This document shows, piece by piece, positions 19,370-29,400 of a DNA stretch of 64,000 nt (position 1 is its first letter; each line of letters starts with the position of its first letter). The stretch covers positions 1 through 64,000 of the forward strand of contig DATJCX010000004.1 in assembly GCA_035497735.1 (NCBI GenBank), written 5' to 3'. The notes below the pieces were generated by a model, which searched no databases, was not told the origin of the DNA, and saw only the letters and a list, made by a program, of their open reading frames with translations. Made by a program: the position numbers and the translations under genes. The stretch is from Brumimicrobium sp035497735. Lineage in GTDB: Bacteria > Bacteroidota > Bacteroidia > Flavobacteriales_D > Crocinitomicaceae.

Positions 19370-20011
19370 ATGATAAATGATGTAGATACAGCCGTAAAGA
19401 TAGCAGAGTATTTGTTACAAATTAAAGCTATCAAACTTCAGCCAAAGAATCCATTTGTATGGTCTTCTGGTTGGAATTCGCCAATTTATTGTGATAACCG
19501 AAAAACCTTATCTTATCCTGCTATTAGAACATTTGTTCGCCAAAAATTTGCTGAAGCTATTTTAGAGGAGCATGGAAAACCTGATATGATTGCTGGTGTA
19601 GCGACAGGAGGGATTGCTATTGGAGCTTTGGTTGCGCAAGAAATGGGCTTGCCATTTATATATGTCCGTTCTTCAGCGAAAGGACATGGTTTAGGAAACC
19701 AAGTTGAAGGAGATATTACAACAGGAACGAATGTTGTTGTTATCGAAGACTTAATCTCGACTGGAGGAAGTAGTCTAAAAGCAGTTGAAGCTCTTAGAGA
19801 TGCTGGTTTAACAGTGAAAGGTGTAGTGGCAATTTTTAACTATGGTTTCGACTTAGCTGAAGAAGCATTTGAAGATGCGAAATGTCCATTAATCGAACTT
19901 TCTAACTATGAAATAATGCTCGAGTTGGCACAGAAGCAAGGAATTATTACGGCAGACGAAGTAGCTTCCCTTCAAGAATGGAGAGAGTCGCCAAGTACAT
20001 GGAACAAATAA
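19370..20011 (+). CDS. pyrE: Orotate phosphoribosyltransferase
   Basis: The enzyme joins orotate to PRPP to give OMP in pyrimidine synthesis. The signature is the PRPP-binding VVVIEDLISTGGSS (about 120-133), preceded by the catalytic-loop segment RSSAKGHGLGNQVEG and by the GVATGGIAIGA motif. I take the ATG at 19370 as the start (213 residues, MINDVDTAVKIAEYLL). The frame extends to a TTG 17 codons earlier, but the -7 promoter box lies inside that extension. It is followed by a SRPBCC gene after nine bases. Confidence 0.93.
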   Translation: MINDVDTAVKIAEYLLQIKAIKLQPKNPFVWSSGWNSPIYCDNRKTLSYPAIRTFVRQKFAEAILEEHGKPDMIAGVATGGIAIGALVAQEMGLPFIYVRSSAKGHGLGNQVEGDITTGTNVVVIEDLISTGGSSLKAVEALRDAGLTVKGVVAIFNYGFDLAEEAFEDAKCPLIELSNYEIMLELAQKQGIITADEVASLQEWRESPSTWNK

Positions 20012-20020
20012 GACATTACA

Positions 20021-20428
20021 ATGAAAATAGATAGTGAAAAAACGATAATTAATGCTACTGCAGAAGAAGTATTTAATTACTTGTCAAATGCAGAAAATAT
20101 TGGGAATCTTTTGCCAAAAGACGGTGTTAAAGATTTTAAAGGAGAACAAACACAGTGTTCTTTCAAAGTTCAAGGAGGAATTACCATTTCTCTAATTCAA
20201 ACTGAATTAGTAGCAAATGATCAAATCAAGATGAAGTCAGGGGAGAAGTCTCCGTTTCCATTTGAATTAACGATTCATTTACAGCAAAGAGAAGGTAGTA
20301 CGGAAGGTTACATCGCTTTTGATGGAGAAGTGAATGCTTTTCTTTCAATGATGGTTAAAACGCCTCTTACAAACTTGTTCAACTACATGTCTCATAAACT
20401 GAAGGCGGTATTCGAGCCAGAAGCTTAA
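20021..20428 (+). CDS. SRPBCC (START-like) family protein
   Basis: A 135-residue single-domain protein of the SRPBCC/polyketide-cyclase fold, which makes a deep hydrophobic pocket for lipids or other ligands. The N-terminal pattern INATAEEVFNYLSNAENI is typical, and the C-terminal long helix ending in SHKLKAVF closes the pocket. No catalytic residues can be assigned. It sits nine bases after pyrE and is followed by a strong terminator, so the two form one transcript. A link to pyrimidine synthesis is not implied by the sequence. Confidence 0.75.
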   Translation: MKIDSEKTIINATAEEVFNYLSNAENIGNLLPKDGVKDFKGEQTQCSFKVQGGITISLIQTELVANDQIKMKSGEKSPFPFELTIHLQQREGSTEGYIAFDGEVNAFLSMMVKTPLTNLFNYMSHKLKAVFEPEA

Positions 20429-20450
20429 AAATATTCAATTGATGAAAAAT

Positions 20451-20477
20451 GAGACGCCAAAATCGTCTCTTTTTTTT
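20451..20477 (+). terminator. Terminator of pyrE-SRPBCC
   Basis: GAGACG (20451-20456) pairs with CGTCTC (20464-20469) around a 7-base loop and is followed by eight Ts (20470-20477). Confidence 0.88.
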
Positions 20478-20554
20478 AACAAATGTTAATTGTAAAACAA
20501 AGCCCAAACTTTAATGTTATTCTACTATATTTATAAATAAAAAAAACGAGAAAT

Positions 20555-20953
20555 ATGATGACGCCTGCAAAAATTGAAGTGAGATTTAGAGATTGTGACA
20601 TGATGGGACATGTGAACAATGCTGTTTACCTAAGCTATTTCGAGCAAACAAGAATGCACTATCTAGAACAACTTATCGGTAGAGATTGGAACTATCAGGA
20701 ATTTGGTACACTTTTAGTTAAAAATGAAGTAAGTTACTTAAAGCCAGTTCATTTAAATGATCCTGTGGAAATTTACTTATTTTTGGAGGAAGTAGGGACA
20801 AAAAGTTTTACCTTTGGTTACAAGGTGATGGTAAATAATGAAGTAACGACTTTGGGAAGTTCTAAACTTGTTTGTTTTGATTTTAAAATAAATAAAAGTG
20901 TTCCTGTATTTCCTGAGTTTATTGAAGCTTTTAAAAAATTAGAAACAAAATGA
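20555..20953 (+). CDS. Acyl-CoA thioesterase (hotdog fold, 4HBT family)
   Basis: A 132-residue hotdog-fold protein of the YbgC/FadM group, which hydrolyses acyl-CoA or acyl-ACP thioesters. The family pattern is clear: the catalytic aspartate and glycine lie in RDCDMMGHVNNAVYLSYFE (about residues 13-31), followed by the strand-rich half with VSYLKPVHLNDPVEIYL. TATATTTA about 20 bases upstream resembles the -7 box with one mismatch. Its stop overlaps the next start as ATGA, so the YwqK-repeat gene is probably cotranslated. Confidence 0.87.
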   Translation: MMTPAKIEVRFRDCDMMGHVNNAVYLSYFEQTRMHYLEQLIGRDWNYQEFGTLLVKNEVSYLKPVHLNDPVEIYLFLEEVGTKSFTFGYKVMVNNEVTTLGSSKLVCFDFKINKSVPVFPEFIEAFKKLETK

Positions 20954-22065
20954 TAAAAAATCTCATTCTTATATTCGCACTTATTTTTGGCTCGCTAACG
21001 CTGTCTGCTCAAACTGATTTTGGAGCTAAAAGAGGACCTTGTTTTTTAAAGTCTGCTGAAAGAGCTGGACAGAAATATGTGGATTGGGAATGTGATGATT
21101 TTGATCAAATAGTTGACTGTAACGAAGCTTTAGAAGGAGAACCAGGTTCGAATTTGGTTTTTACACGCTCTGGCGGTAGTCCTTTTACAGGAGAATGTGA
21201 AACTTGTCACATGAACGGTTTAAGAGAGCATTATATGCGTTTTGTGAATGGTAGAGTGTCTGGAACGGATACTTCATACTACGATACAGGTTGTCCGCAA
21301 GTGGTAAGAACGCATGTTGAAGGCGTGGAAAATGGAAGATGGACGTATTATCAAGATTCATCTGGTTTAGTGGCTTGGGAAATTGAATATTTCAATGGAG
21401 AAAAGCACGGACAATCCATTTTCTTTAGACAACGCTTGGTTGGAACTGACAGGGTTAAAATTACGGTGGATGAAGTAGAACAAACTATTACCTACGGTGT
21501 TTATGAAAATGACACGGTGAAAGTTGAGAATTATGTGGGGGGTGTTCTAGAAGGAAAGAAGAAAGAGTATTATTTCACACATTCTAAACTGAAAAAAGAA
21601 GTTAACTATAAACAAGGTGTGCTTCATGGTCCATTTATCGAATACAAAAGAGAAGGGGGTGTGCTTCAGGAGTTAAACTATGACATGGGAAGAAAGGACG
21701 GAGATTGGAAGTATTATTACGACAATGGAAGTCTGTTGAAAACAGAAAGTTGGAACAAAGACATCAAAGAAGGAACGTTTAAAACCTTTTATATTCAAGG
21801 AACAATCCAATCCATTGAAAACTATAGAAAAGGATTGGAGCATGGAGAGTTTATAGAACGTTTTCCTGACGATAAGATAAAACGAGAAGCCTTTTATAAG
21901 AAAGGTGTCTTGGTTGAAGAGCACGTTTACGACAAATGGGGGAATGAAATTTCTACATTCGGTGTTGCTTCAAATAAAAACGATGAAGACGATGCTTTAC
22001 CGGAAGAAGGAGGTAAAAAGAAGAAAGCAAAAAAAAGTAAAAAGGAGAAAAAAAGCAAAGATTAG
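20950..22065 (+). CDS. Exported YwqK/MORN-repeat protein
   Basis: The first 20 residues form a signal peptide (cleavage near SAQTD). From about residue 115 to 330 the chain is built of roughly 22-residue repeats with the pattern NGxxHGxxxxYYxNGxLKxExxY, as in YwqK-type 'antitoxin' and MORN-repeat proteins; examples are NGEKHGQSIFF, DGDWKYYYDNGSLLKTES and GLEHGEFIERF. The N-terminal 90 residues contain six or so cysteines, including CETCH, which may form disulfides. The C terminus is a lysine-rich tail. Such proteins are common in Bacteroidetes, function unknown. The YwqK name does not imply a toxin here, and none is adjacent. Confidence 0.75.
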   Translation: MIKNLILIFALIFGSLTLSAQTDFGAKRGPCFLKSAERAGQKYVDWECDDFDQIVDCNEALEGEPGSNLVFTRSGGSPFTGECETCHMNGLREHYMRFVNGRVSGTDTSYYDTGCPQVVRTHVEGVENGRWTYYQDSSGLVAWEIEYFNGEKHGQSIFFRQRLVGTDRVKITVDEVEQTITYGVYENDTVKVENYVGGVLEGKKKEYYFTHSKLKKEVNYKQGVLHGPFIEYKREGGVLQELNYDMGRKDGDWKYYYDNGSLLKTESWNKDIKEGTFKTFYIQGTIQSIENYRKGLEHGEFIERFPDDKIKREAFYKKGVLVEEHVYDKWGNEISTFGVASNKNDEDDALPEEGGKKKKAKKSKKEKKSKD

Positions 22066-22185
22066 TTTATACTCCTCTGGTTTAGTAGGCTTTTAACAAG
22101 CATTCGTGCATAAGATAACTCGCTAAGTCTTTAGCGACTAAATATCTTCTTTAAATTTACAGCAGAATCAAATTACAAGATAAAA

Positions 22186-22992
22186 TTGGATAGAATCACT
22201 GAACAGTCGAGTAAATATGACAATTTAGAACAGTTGTCAGCACAAGAATTATTAACAGCTATGAACAAAGAAGACCAAACGGTTCCTTTGGCTGTTGAGA
22301 AAATCATCCCTGAAATTTCTGCTTTTGTTGAAGAAGCATTGGTGCGAATGAAAAGTGGGGGAAGATTGTTTTATTTAGGTGCTGGAACAAGTGGAAGGTT
22401 GGGAATATTAGACGCTTCAGAATGTCCGCCTACCTTCGGGGTTGAGCAAGGTGTTGTAGTTGGACTAATTGCCGGTGGTGATGCAGCTATTAGAATCGCC
22501 GTTGAAAATGCGGAAGATAATACTGATTTGGGCTGGAAAGAATTGCTAGAATACAATTTGACAAAAGATGATATCGTTGTTGGAATCGCTGCATCGGGAA
22601 CGACGCCTTATGTTTTAGGTGCTCTTGAAAAAGCGAATGAAAATGGTAATTTAACAGGAGGAATTACTTGTAATCCTGGAAGTCCATTAAGCCAATTAGC
22701 GAAGCATCCTATGGTTGCTGTCGTAGGACCTGAATTTGTTACTGGAAGTACACGTATGAAGTCGGGAACGGCTCAGAAATTGATTTTAAATATGATTTCA
22801 ACATCATTGATGATTGGTTTAGGACGTGTTCAAGGAAATAAAATGGTGGATATGCAATTATCCAATGCTAAATTGGTGATTCGTGGTGCTAAAATGGTTG
22901 CTGAACAATGTAATATTGATTTTGAAGAAGCAAAAGACCTGTTGTTGAAACATGGTTCCGTAAGAAAAGCGGTAACTGCTTATCTTAAGTAA
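22186..22992 (+). CDS. murQ: N-acetylmuramic acid 6-phosphate etherase
   Basis: MurQ cleaves the lactyl ether of MurNAc-6-phosphate to GlcNAc-6-phosphate and D-lactate, in cell-wall recycling. The 268-residue protein is a SIS-domain enzyme: the LFYLGAGTSGRLGILDASECPPTFG motif region (about 62-86) is diagnostic, and GSTRMKSGTAQK follows at about 187-198. The start is a TTG; no in-frame ATG lies upstream, and the N terminus (TEQSSKYDNLE) matches the family. TAAATTTA 26 bases before it resembles a -7 box. No kinase or MurNAc transporter gene is next to it. Confidence 0.94.
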   Translation: MDRITEQSSKYDNLEQLSAQELLTAMNKEDQTVPLAVEKIIPEISAFVEEALVRMKSGGRLFYLGAGTSGRLGILDASECPPTFGVEQGVVVGLIAGGDAAIRIAVENAEDNTDLGWKELLEYNLTKDDIVVGIAASGTTPYVLGALEKANENGNLTGGITCNPGSPLSQLAKHPMVAVVGPEFVTGSTRMKSGTAQKLILNMISTSLMIGLGRVQGNKMVDMQLSNAKLVIRGAKMVAEQCNIDFEEAKDLLLKHGSVRKAVTAYLK

Positions 22993-23042
22993 CTACTATT
23001 TGAAGACGACTGATAATTTCTAAGCGATAATTTCTGATTGAA

Positions 23043-23486
23043 TTAAGCTTGTTCAGGCATGCGGAACTTGATAATCAATGCCGAAATAATAGTCAATCCA
23101 CTAATCAAGAAAATAGCGTATTCAATTCCAAATAAATCAGCTGTAATACCTGATATTATTGCTCCAAATGCATAACCTAAGTCTCTCCAAAGTCGGAAGG
23201 TTCCTATGCTTTCTGCACGTTGTTTTGGACTCGTAGCCTGTGCAATCGTTGACAGAAAAGTTGGATACACTAAAGCAGTTCCTAGTCCTAAAATTCCAGA
23301 GATAGTTGCCAAAGCAAAGAAGCTACTGCTTAATGGAATAAATAATATAGCTGCACCTTGTAAAAGCATTCCCCAGAAAAGCATTGATTTCTTTGAATAG
23401 TGGTCGGACATTTTCCCTGTGAACAACTGTCCAATTCCCCAAACAGTTGGATAAATAGCAGTTATTATTCCAATAGTTTCATTTTC
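23043..23486 (-). pseudogene. MFS transporter, C-terminal remnant
   Basis: The frame encodes about 148 residues that match the last third of a major facilitator: IGIITAIYPTVWGIGQLFTG, then KMSDHYSKKSMLFWG (the MFS loop motif A-like pattern), ALVYPTFLSTIAQ, and FRLWRDLGYAFGAI. A full protein would have about 390-400 residues, so the first 250 or so are missing. No start codon precedes the homology. The frame is closed by a TAA at 23487-23489, directly after the stop codon of the upstream membrane-protein gene and in the same frame. This looks like a deletion that joined the end of that gene to the middle of an MFS gene. The remaining sequence has no frameshift, so the event is probably fairly recent. 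Confidence 0.85.
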
Positions 23487-23489
23487 TTA

Positions 23490-24098
23490 TTAATCTTCGT
23501 TGTATCTTTCGTTTAATTCTCCTTTCAATCGCTCTACTCTCAATCTGTCAACTTCGTCCCATAAACTTTGATCTTGAGGGTTTGCAACAGCTTTTTTAAA
23601 TGCTTCTCTATATTCAGGTTGATCTGGATAGTAGGTGTCAATGATGGTATCAGTGGAAGTCATAAAAATAAGTAATCCAAATCCACCGATGATGGCAATT
23701 CGGCGAAATATTCCCTTGTAAAAATTAGCTTTGTTTCGGGAGTTATAAATCAGCGCAACGATAAGGATGATTCCTGTAAAAAACAAACCTGTTCCTAGTT
23801 GAATACCTCCTCCAGGCCATAGTTGAGCTTTAAATAAAATGCCAATTAAAATGAGCGAGAAGGAAAGTCCAAGAACTTCTGCACCAATTATTCGTTTTGC
23901 ACTTATACCCGCATAAGATGATTTATTAAAAACATCTCGAAAGCGGATGTCATTAAAAAGCGCAAAACTTAAATAGTACAAAAGTGACAAGAAGGAAAGT
24001 GAAATTACTAGTAAGATTTCACCACCAGGCCATCTTAGAAGTTTGAAAATTATCGCTATTAGAGTTATAATAGCCAAAATGCGTTCCGTTTTTTTCAT
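23490..24098 (-). CDS. Membrane protein with GldL-like FK-x-WPGG motifs
   Basis: A 202-residue integral membrane protein of unknown function with about five hydrophobic segments, followed by a charged C-terminal tail (from about residue 160: DQPEYREAFKKAV, then an Asp/Glu/Arg-rich end). Two related motifs stand out at the ends of membrane helices: FKLLRWPGGEIL (near 18-29) and FKAQLWPGGGIQL (near 90-102). The gliding-motility protein GldL and a group of Bacteroidetes membrane proteins carry similar FKxxxWPG motifs. It has its own promoter (24134-24163). The gene ends against the MFS remnant. Confidence 0.7.
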   Translation of the reverse strand: MKKTERILAIITLIAIIFKLLRWPGGEILLVISLSFLSLLYYLSFALFNDIRFRDVFNKSSYAGISAKRIIGAEVLGLSFSLILIGILFKAQLWPGGGIQLGTGLFFTGIILIVALIYNSRNKANFYKGIFRRIAIIGGFGLLIFMTSTDTIIDTYYPDQPEYREAFKKAVANPQDQSLWDEVDRLRVERLKGELNERYNED

Positions 24099-24133
24099 CG
24101 TTCTGTTTCAGTAATGTTTATTCTTGTTCCATC

Positions 24134-24163
24134 CAAAGATAATCTTTCTAGCTTATAAAACAA
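24134..24163 (-). promoter_or_regulatory. Promoter of the GldL-motif membrane protein gene
   Basis: On the minus strand TTG (24163-24161) is followed after 19 bases by TATCTTTG (24141-24134), an exact match to the Bacteroidetes TTG/TAnnTTTG promoter. It lies 35 bases upstream of the ATG at 24098. Confidence 0.75.
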
Positions 24164-24211
24164 AGTCAGGGACTTAAATCTACATACGGAATCTAAGGTT
24201 TGATAATTGCG

Positions 24212-26497
24212 CTAAAACGGATAACCAATAGCAAAATTAAATACGGGTTTCTTATATTCAAAGTCCCAGCCTGTTGACGGACGCTTTAAAGGCGCTGCTA
24301 AGTCAAATCGAATAACAAAACCTTGAACATCAACACGCAATCCGATTCCTGTCCCTATACCGAATTGTCGAATAAAGTCTTTTGTAAACTTACCGTCTGG
24401 AACGTTGTCATTTATGTTCCAGATATTGCCCGCATCGATAAAAAGGGCACCTTTAAGAATAGAAAATATAGGGAAACGATATTCGAAATTTCCTTCTAAA
24501 CGAATGTCTCCGGAACGGTCTAGAAACAAGTTTTCACCTTCTTCAGGTTGATGAGTTCCAGGACCAAGTCCGCGACTCTGAAAAGCACGTACACTATAGG
24601 AGCCACCCGAGAAATACTGTTTTACAAAAGGCAATGTTTTGGAGTTTCCATAGGGTATTCCAACTCCTCCAAAAAACCTTCCAACGAGAACATTTCCGCT
24701 ATGATTGATATCATAATGGAAGGCTAAATCCAAATCTAGTTTTGCATATTGGGCATAGGCTAAGTCTAAAAACTTCTTTGTGGAATCAGCTTCGTCTAGT
24801 TTCCCCATTAAACTTATTGTATTCCCTGCAATGTCGAAATTAAATTGAGCGTGAAGTTTTCCTTTCTTTCGATTGTCTTGCAATTCACTGTAGATAAAAG
24901 TATAAGTTAATCCAGCAATAAACTGCTGTTCAAAACTACGCTTTAGAAAATGATTCCCTTCTAGAATGGAGTCAAATCGTTCACTTCTATTGCTTAAATG
25001 TACATAAGTGATATCGATAGGATTCAATTGGTGCGTTACATATGGATTGGCATTCCAAACATATCCGAAAGAAGCGGAGTATGAATTTAAAGAATAGAGT
25101 TTTGTTCTTCTGTAATAATCTATACCCAAGTTGATTTTTGTTTTTGGAATGGAGTATTTGAAAAGTTCTTGTATATTTCCTGGGAATATTAACCGTGGGA
25201 ACAATAAGGAAGTATTTAAACCAAACTGTATGCTACTTGAACCTTCTGTTTTACTACCAAACTGTTTTTCAAAACCGAAATTACCAGTTGCTGAAAAACT
25301 TTCTCCACCTTTAAAAATATTTCTATTGAGAAAAGTAATTTCTAAGTTGGGACCAGTGAAACTATTTGATTTGGTAACACCTTGCAATTCTGCTCGAAAC
25401 GACCTTTTGGTTGTTGGTGATAAGGAAATAACAGCATTCAAATGACGTAATCGGAGACTGTCTGAACTAGTGGAATCAACTTCCTTATATTTGATATTCA
25501 CAAACTTGAATGTACCAATGTTAGAGATTCGCTGACTGGTATATTTTGATTTTATGGGAGAATACAGTTCACCAGGTTTTAGGAGAACGAAAGGACGTAA
25601 ACGTTTGGGTTTAAAGAAAATTTTATTTTGAATAAAAGTAACTTCCTTAATCGTGGTCGTGTCTTGTGCATTTCCGCTTGTGTCTTGTGAAATATTTGGA
25701 TAAACTAAGATGCTATCTAAAACATAAGGCACCTTTGATTTTTGTGGAACACCAATCTTTAATTTCAAATACAAGTTGTACTCCCTGTTTTGGTTCAAAT
25801 TAGTATCGGCTTGAAAGATAATAAAGCTTGAATTAAAGTTGTAATATCCTCTATTTTTTAAGTATTGATCTATTCTATTTCTTTCCGCTTTTAGAGCTCC
25901 TAAATCGTATTGACTTCCTTTTTTTATATAGGTTTCTGAAAGAGAATTGCGAATTTCCTTGTAAATAGGGAAGGAGTTTAATTTTTCTGTAGAATCTTCT
26001 AGAACTATATAGGAGTTCAATTGATACGGTTTTCCTATTACAACTGTATAATTCGTTTTCGCCGTTTTGGATGAACTATCTTTAAGAACTATAGATGAAA
26101 TTTCACTGTGAAAGTAGCCACTATTTTGCAATCTGTTTTCAATTAAATCTTCCGTGTCATCTATTCTCACAGCTGAAAAGTAGGAAGGCTTTTCTCCTAA
26201 CTTTTTGTCTAAAAATCGGGTGATAAATCCAGGTTTTTCTTTTTGGGCTTTAAAGTGATAATGCACTCCGTAATACATTCCCAAAAATCGCTTGTTAGGT
26301 TGAGGATAAAGCAGGTTTTCCAATTCCTTTTTTAAAGCTTTGCTACTCTTAGTCTCTGTCGAATCTACTATCGTAACATTTCCACCACGAAAGAGCAGTT
26401 CGTTGTCTGGCATGTATTTTTTCACAGCACAAGAATGCAATGTAATTACAGCCAAAACAGCAATTAAAACTCGATATGTCGGAAGTTTAGTTTGCAT
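24212..26497 (-). CDS. tamL: TamL: BamA/TamA-family outer-membrane lipoprotein
   Basis: An Omp85-family beta-barrel partner of TamB. The N terminus is a lipoprotein signal with the lipobox LHSC (Cys23), the feature that separates TamL from TamA. POTRA-like domains fill about residues 35-340. The C-terminal 400 residues are a 16-strand-type surface antigen barrel ending in FNFAIGYPF, with the conserved GGSYSVRAFQSRGLGPG around 630-645 and the late IRFDLAAPL motif. Its start overlaps the tamB stop by one base, so tamB and tamL are translated from one message. The pair is thought to help insert or transport envelope components between the two membranes. Confidence 0.92.
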   Translation of the reverse strand: MQTKLPTYRVLIAVLAVITLHSCAVKKYMPDNELLFRGGNVTIVDSTETKSSKALKKELENLLYPQPNKRFLGMYYGVHYHFKAQKEKPGFITRFLDKKLGEKPSYFSAVRIDDTEDLIENRLQNSGYFHSEISSIVLKDSSSKTAKTNYTVVIGKPYQLNSYIVLEDSTEKLNSFPIYKEIRNSLSETYIKKGSQYDLGALKAERNRIDQYLKNRGYYNFNSSFIIFQADTNLNQNREYNLYLKLKIGVPQKSKVPYVLDSILVYPNISQDTSGNAQDTTTIKEVTFIQNKIFFKPKRLRPFVLLKPGELYSPIKSKYTSQRISNIGTFKFVNIKYKEVDSTSSDSLRLRHLNAVISLSPTTKRSFRAELQGVTKSNSFTGPNLEITFLNRNIFKGGESFSATGNFGFEKQFGSKTEGSSSIQFGLNTSLLFPRLIFPGNIQELFKYSIPKTKINLGIDYYRRTKLYSLNSYSASFGYVWNANPYVTHQLNPIDITYVHLSNRSERFDSILEGNHFLKRSFEQQFIAGLTYTFIYSELQDNRKKGKLHAQFNFDIAGNTISLMGKLDEADSTKKFLDLAYAQYAKLDLDLAFHYDINHSGNVLVGRFFGGVGIPYGNSKTLPFVKQYFSGGSYSVRAFQSRGLGPGTHQPEEGENLFLDRSGDIRLEGNFEYRFPIFSILKGALFIDAGNIWNINDNVPDGKFTKDFIRQFGIGTGIGLRVDVQGFVIRFDLAAPLKRPSTGWDFEYKKPVFNFAIGYPF

Positions 26498-29400
26498 TAA
26501 TCTTTCTCTTTTTTACTAGTTATATCTTCTTCTTTTTTAGCCTTTTCTTTCTTGGCCGACTTTTTCTGTGATTTTTCCTTAGATTCTCCATCAGACTCTC
26601 CTAGTTTTGGTGATGGAGCCCATAATTCCTTCCAGGTATTAAATTGGCGTTGAAAAATAATAGAAATACCATTCACATACACTTGTCCATCAATGACATT
26701 CTCAAACTCATTGTTTCTAAAACCTTTTAATCTCCAGCGTCCGTCTTTGGTTAACAAGTACTGAATGTTTGCATTTCCTATTACTGCATTTTCTTCTCCT
26801 GGATTTTTATCTCCCTGAACATTTACGTTTGTTCCTACTTGAATAATTAATCGGTCATCAAATAGTTTTTTCTGGGCACTAATATTCAAATCTGTTCGTT
26901 GCTGTGCCGATTCTCCCTGGTAATCGGTATAACTGTTTAAGCCAAAATCGAGTTCAATTCCAGTATTCCCTAAGAGCTTATCTGAGAATGCATTCAGTTG
27001 ATCCGATAAAGCTTCGTTGACTCTTTTTCTAACCAGTTGTTCTGCGCCTCCTTCACTTCCGTCAGAACCTCCATTCGGGTAAAATTTCTTTAATACCAAT
27101 AAGGAGAAAACTTGCTTGTTAAGTTCATCTTCTTCACCACTCAATTGCTTGATACGACTGTAAACCGTTCCGTCAATTGCACCACGGGAATCTTCCGGCA
27201 TATCTAGACCAAACTCAAGTTTTGGTTCTTCCAATTCACCTTTTATATGCATATACACAAAGAAAGGCAATTGTTGGCGGTATTTATTGAGCACTTCGTC
27301 ACTAGCACCAGCTGTTTGTGATGCCATTAAACCAGATGCAGAGGTTTCTACTTCATATTTTGCAGTTACATTTAATTCAGCATCCAAAGGATCACCTCTC
27401 CAAACAATGGAACTTCCATTTTCGAGTTCGAATTTACGTTTTACCAAATTATAAAGACTGAGTTCATAATGCCCGTCTAATATATCAAAACGTCCTGTTA
27501 ACGACATTCCGCCATTTTGTTCAATGTTGAAATCTAAGTCAGCAACTCCCGAAACATTCAAATTATCGCCTGTACTCGGATCAATAATCACGTTGAAAGC
27601 TGCGCCTTTGTCAATTCTTAACTTAGCGTGTAGTTCAATACCACTTAATTTCGCAACAATTGAATCATTGGACCTAGTTAGAATGTCGTCTGGATTTTCT
27701 TTGTTGACAAACTCTACAATTCCATCGTGCTTTTCTAATTTAGCCTGAGATTCTGGAATTACATAAGTGAAGTTCGTATTTTCGTTGATTCCTAGATTGG
27801 TGTTAACCAATGGGAAACTTAGATTTCCTGTTATGGTTCCATCCATGTCGAAATTTAGTTTTCCATAATATAAATCATTGTCCTTTTCGGTTGAATTTAA
27901 GGCTTGAAAGTTTTTTCCTTTAAAACGCATGTCGAAGGCCGGATCGCTGAAATTTTCTGTTGTAATACTTCCATCTAAAATAAAGGTATTGCCTTGTTCA
28001 TCTTTAATTGTAAACTGATTTAAAGTAATGAGTGAATTGTCTATTTCAATCTTGCTGTTAGGTAATTGAAATTTGGAATTGAGTTCTGTAACATTGAAGG
28101 CTGCATCCTTAAATAGCAATTTTCCCTTGTATTCTGGAGAACGTACATCACCTTTTAATGCAACTTTTCCTGAGATATATCCAGAAGCATCTTTTAGGTT
28201 GTTATCGGAAAGTAGAGCAATCGTTTCCATTCCTATACGGTTTAAGTCTAAGTTGAAATCGAGTTCAGAACCTTTGTTGTTAGGTGAAAAGTCACCTTTC
28301 ACTGTCAAATCTACATCACTTCCCTTAATGCCAAGGTCAAGATTGTAATTGCCAACTTCCTGTGTTTTTGCTTTTAGGGTCAACTTACCTAAAGATGCTT
28401 TTAAAGCAGTTAAGTTCTCTATACTGAAGTCTGCATTTAAACCGAAATTTTCAAAAGGATCAATGGCTACGATATTTCCTTGAAATTCTCCAGAAGCTAA
28501 TAAATCGTCTTTATTGAAAAGCGCTAGTAAATGGGAAAGATTAAAGTTTTCAAAGCCAATTCCTATGTTGTTTTTAGATGCCCCCATCAAATCATTTGCT
28601 ACTGTAATGCGCTCTTGTTTATTGCTGAAGACTACATTTTCTGCTGTAATTTTCTTGTCGCTATAATTGATTTTGTTATCCTCTGGAATGGACCATTCTT
28701 CTTGGTTAAGAATCAGCTTTTCAGGATTAAAATGAACCATTAAGTCTGAAACTTTTCCAGATATTTCTGTTTGAACGACATATAGTTCTTTTTCGTTGTG
28801 CAAAGCGTTGAAATTCAACTTTAAAAGACCATCTTTCAAATCGCCATCAAAATAGGTGCGATGCATCAAGAAAGGAGAGGCGTCTAGTTCGTTAAAACCT
28901 ATTAAAAACTTAGCCATATCTTCAGTAGCAGAGAGGTTCACTAGTAAACTGTCAATTGTTTTTTCCGCATAATCAATATAGAGAAGACTCATGTTTACTG
29001 CTAAGGTTTTTTCTTCTTGATTGAAATTGACATCTAAATTTAAGGTGTCCATCGTTCTGATTTCTGGAACTAAGAAACCGGTTATTAATTTTGTATTTGA
29101 AAGTTTCATGTTAAACTCCAGCATGATGGGCTTGGTGATAGAATCGATGTGCTCTTCGTAATCAGAAAAGTAACCTTCTAAATGATGCTGTATGGCGTGA
29201 ATAGTAGAGTCTATACTGGCGTTAACTCTTAATTTACCATTGAGGAAATTGCTGCTAATGTCCATTGATGTTGAATCTTTTGCAGCACGCGCAGTTAAAT
29301 CGAATGGGCCTAAATAATAGGTATCGTCCTTGTAAATAGCAACACCTTCTGTAACGTGCGTTTCCACTTCAAATAGGTCGCTATTTCCTTTGAAACTAGC

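Noticed and set aside
20950..22065. Toxin-antitoxin system suggested by the YwqK name
   Set aside because: The repeats are MORN-like, the protein is exported, and no toxin gene is adjacent.
22120..22137. Terminator before murQ (TCGCTAA/TTAGCGA hairpin)
   Set aside because: The stem is only 7 bp and no T run follows; I could not support a function.
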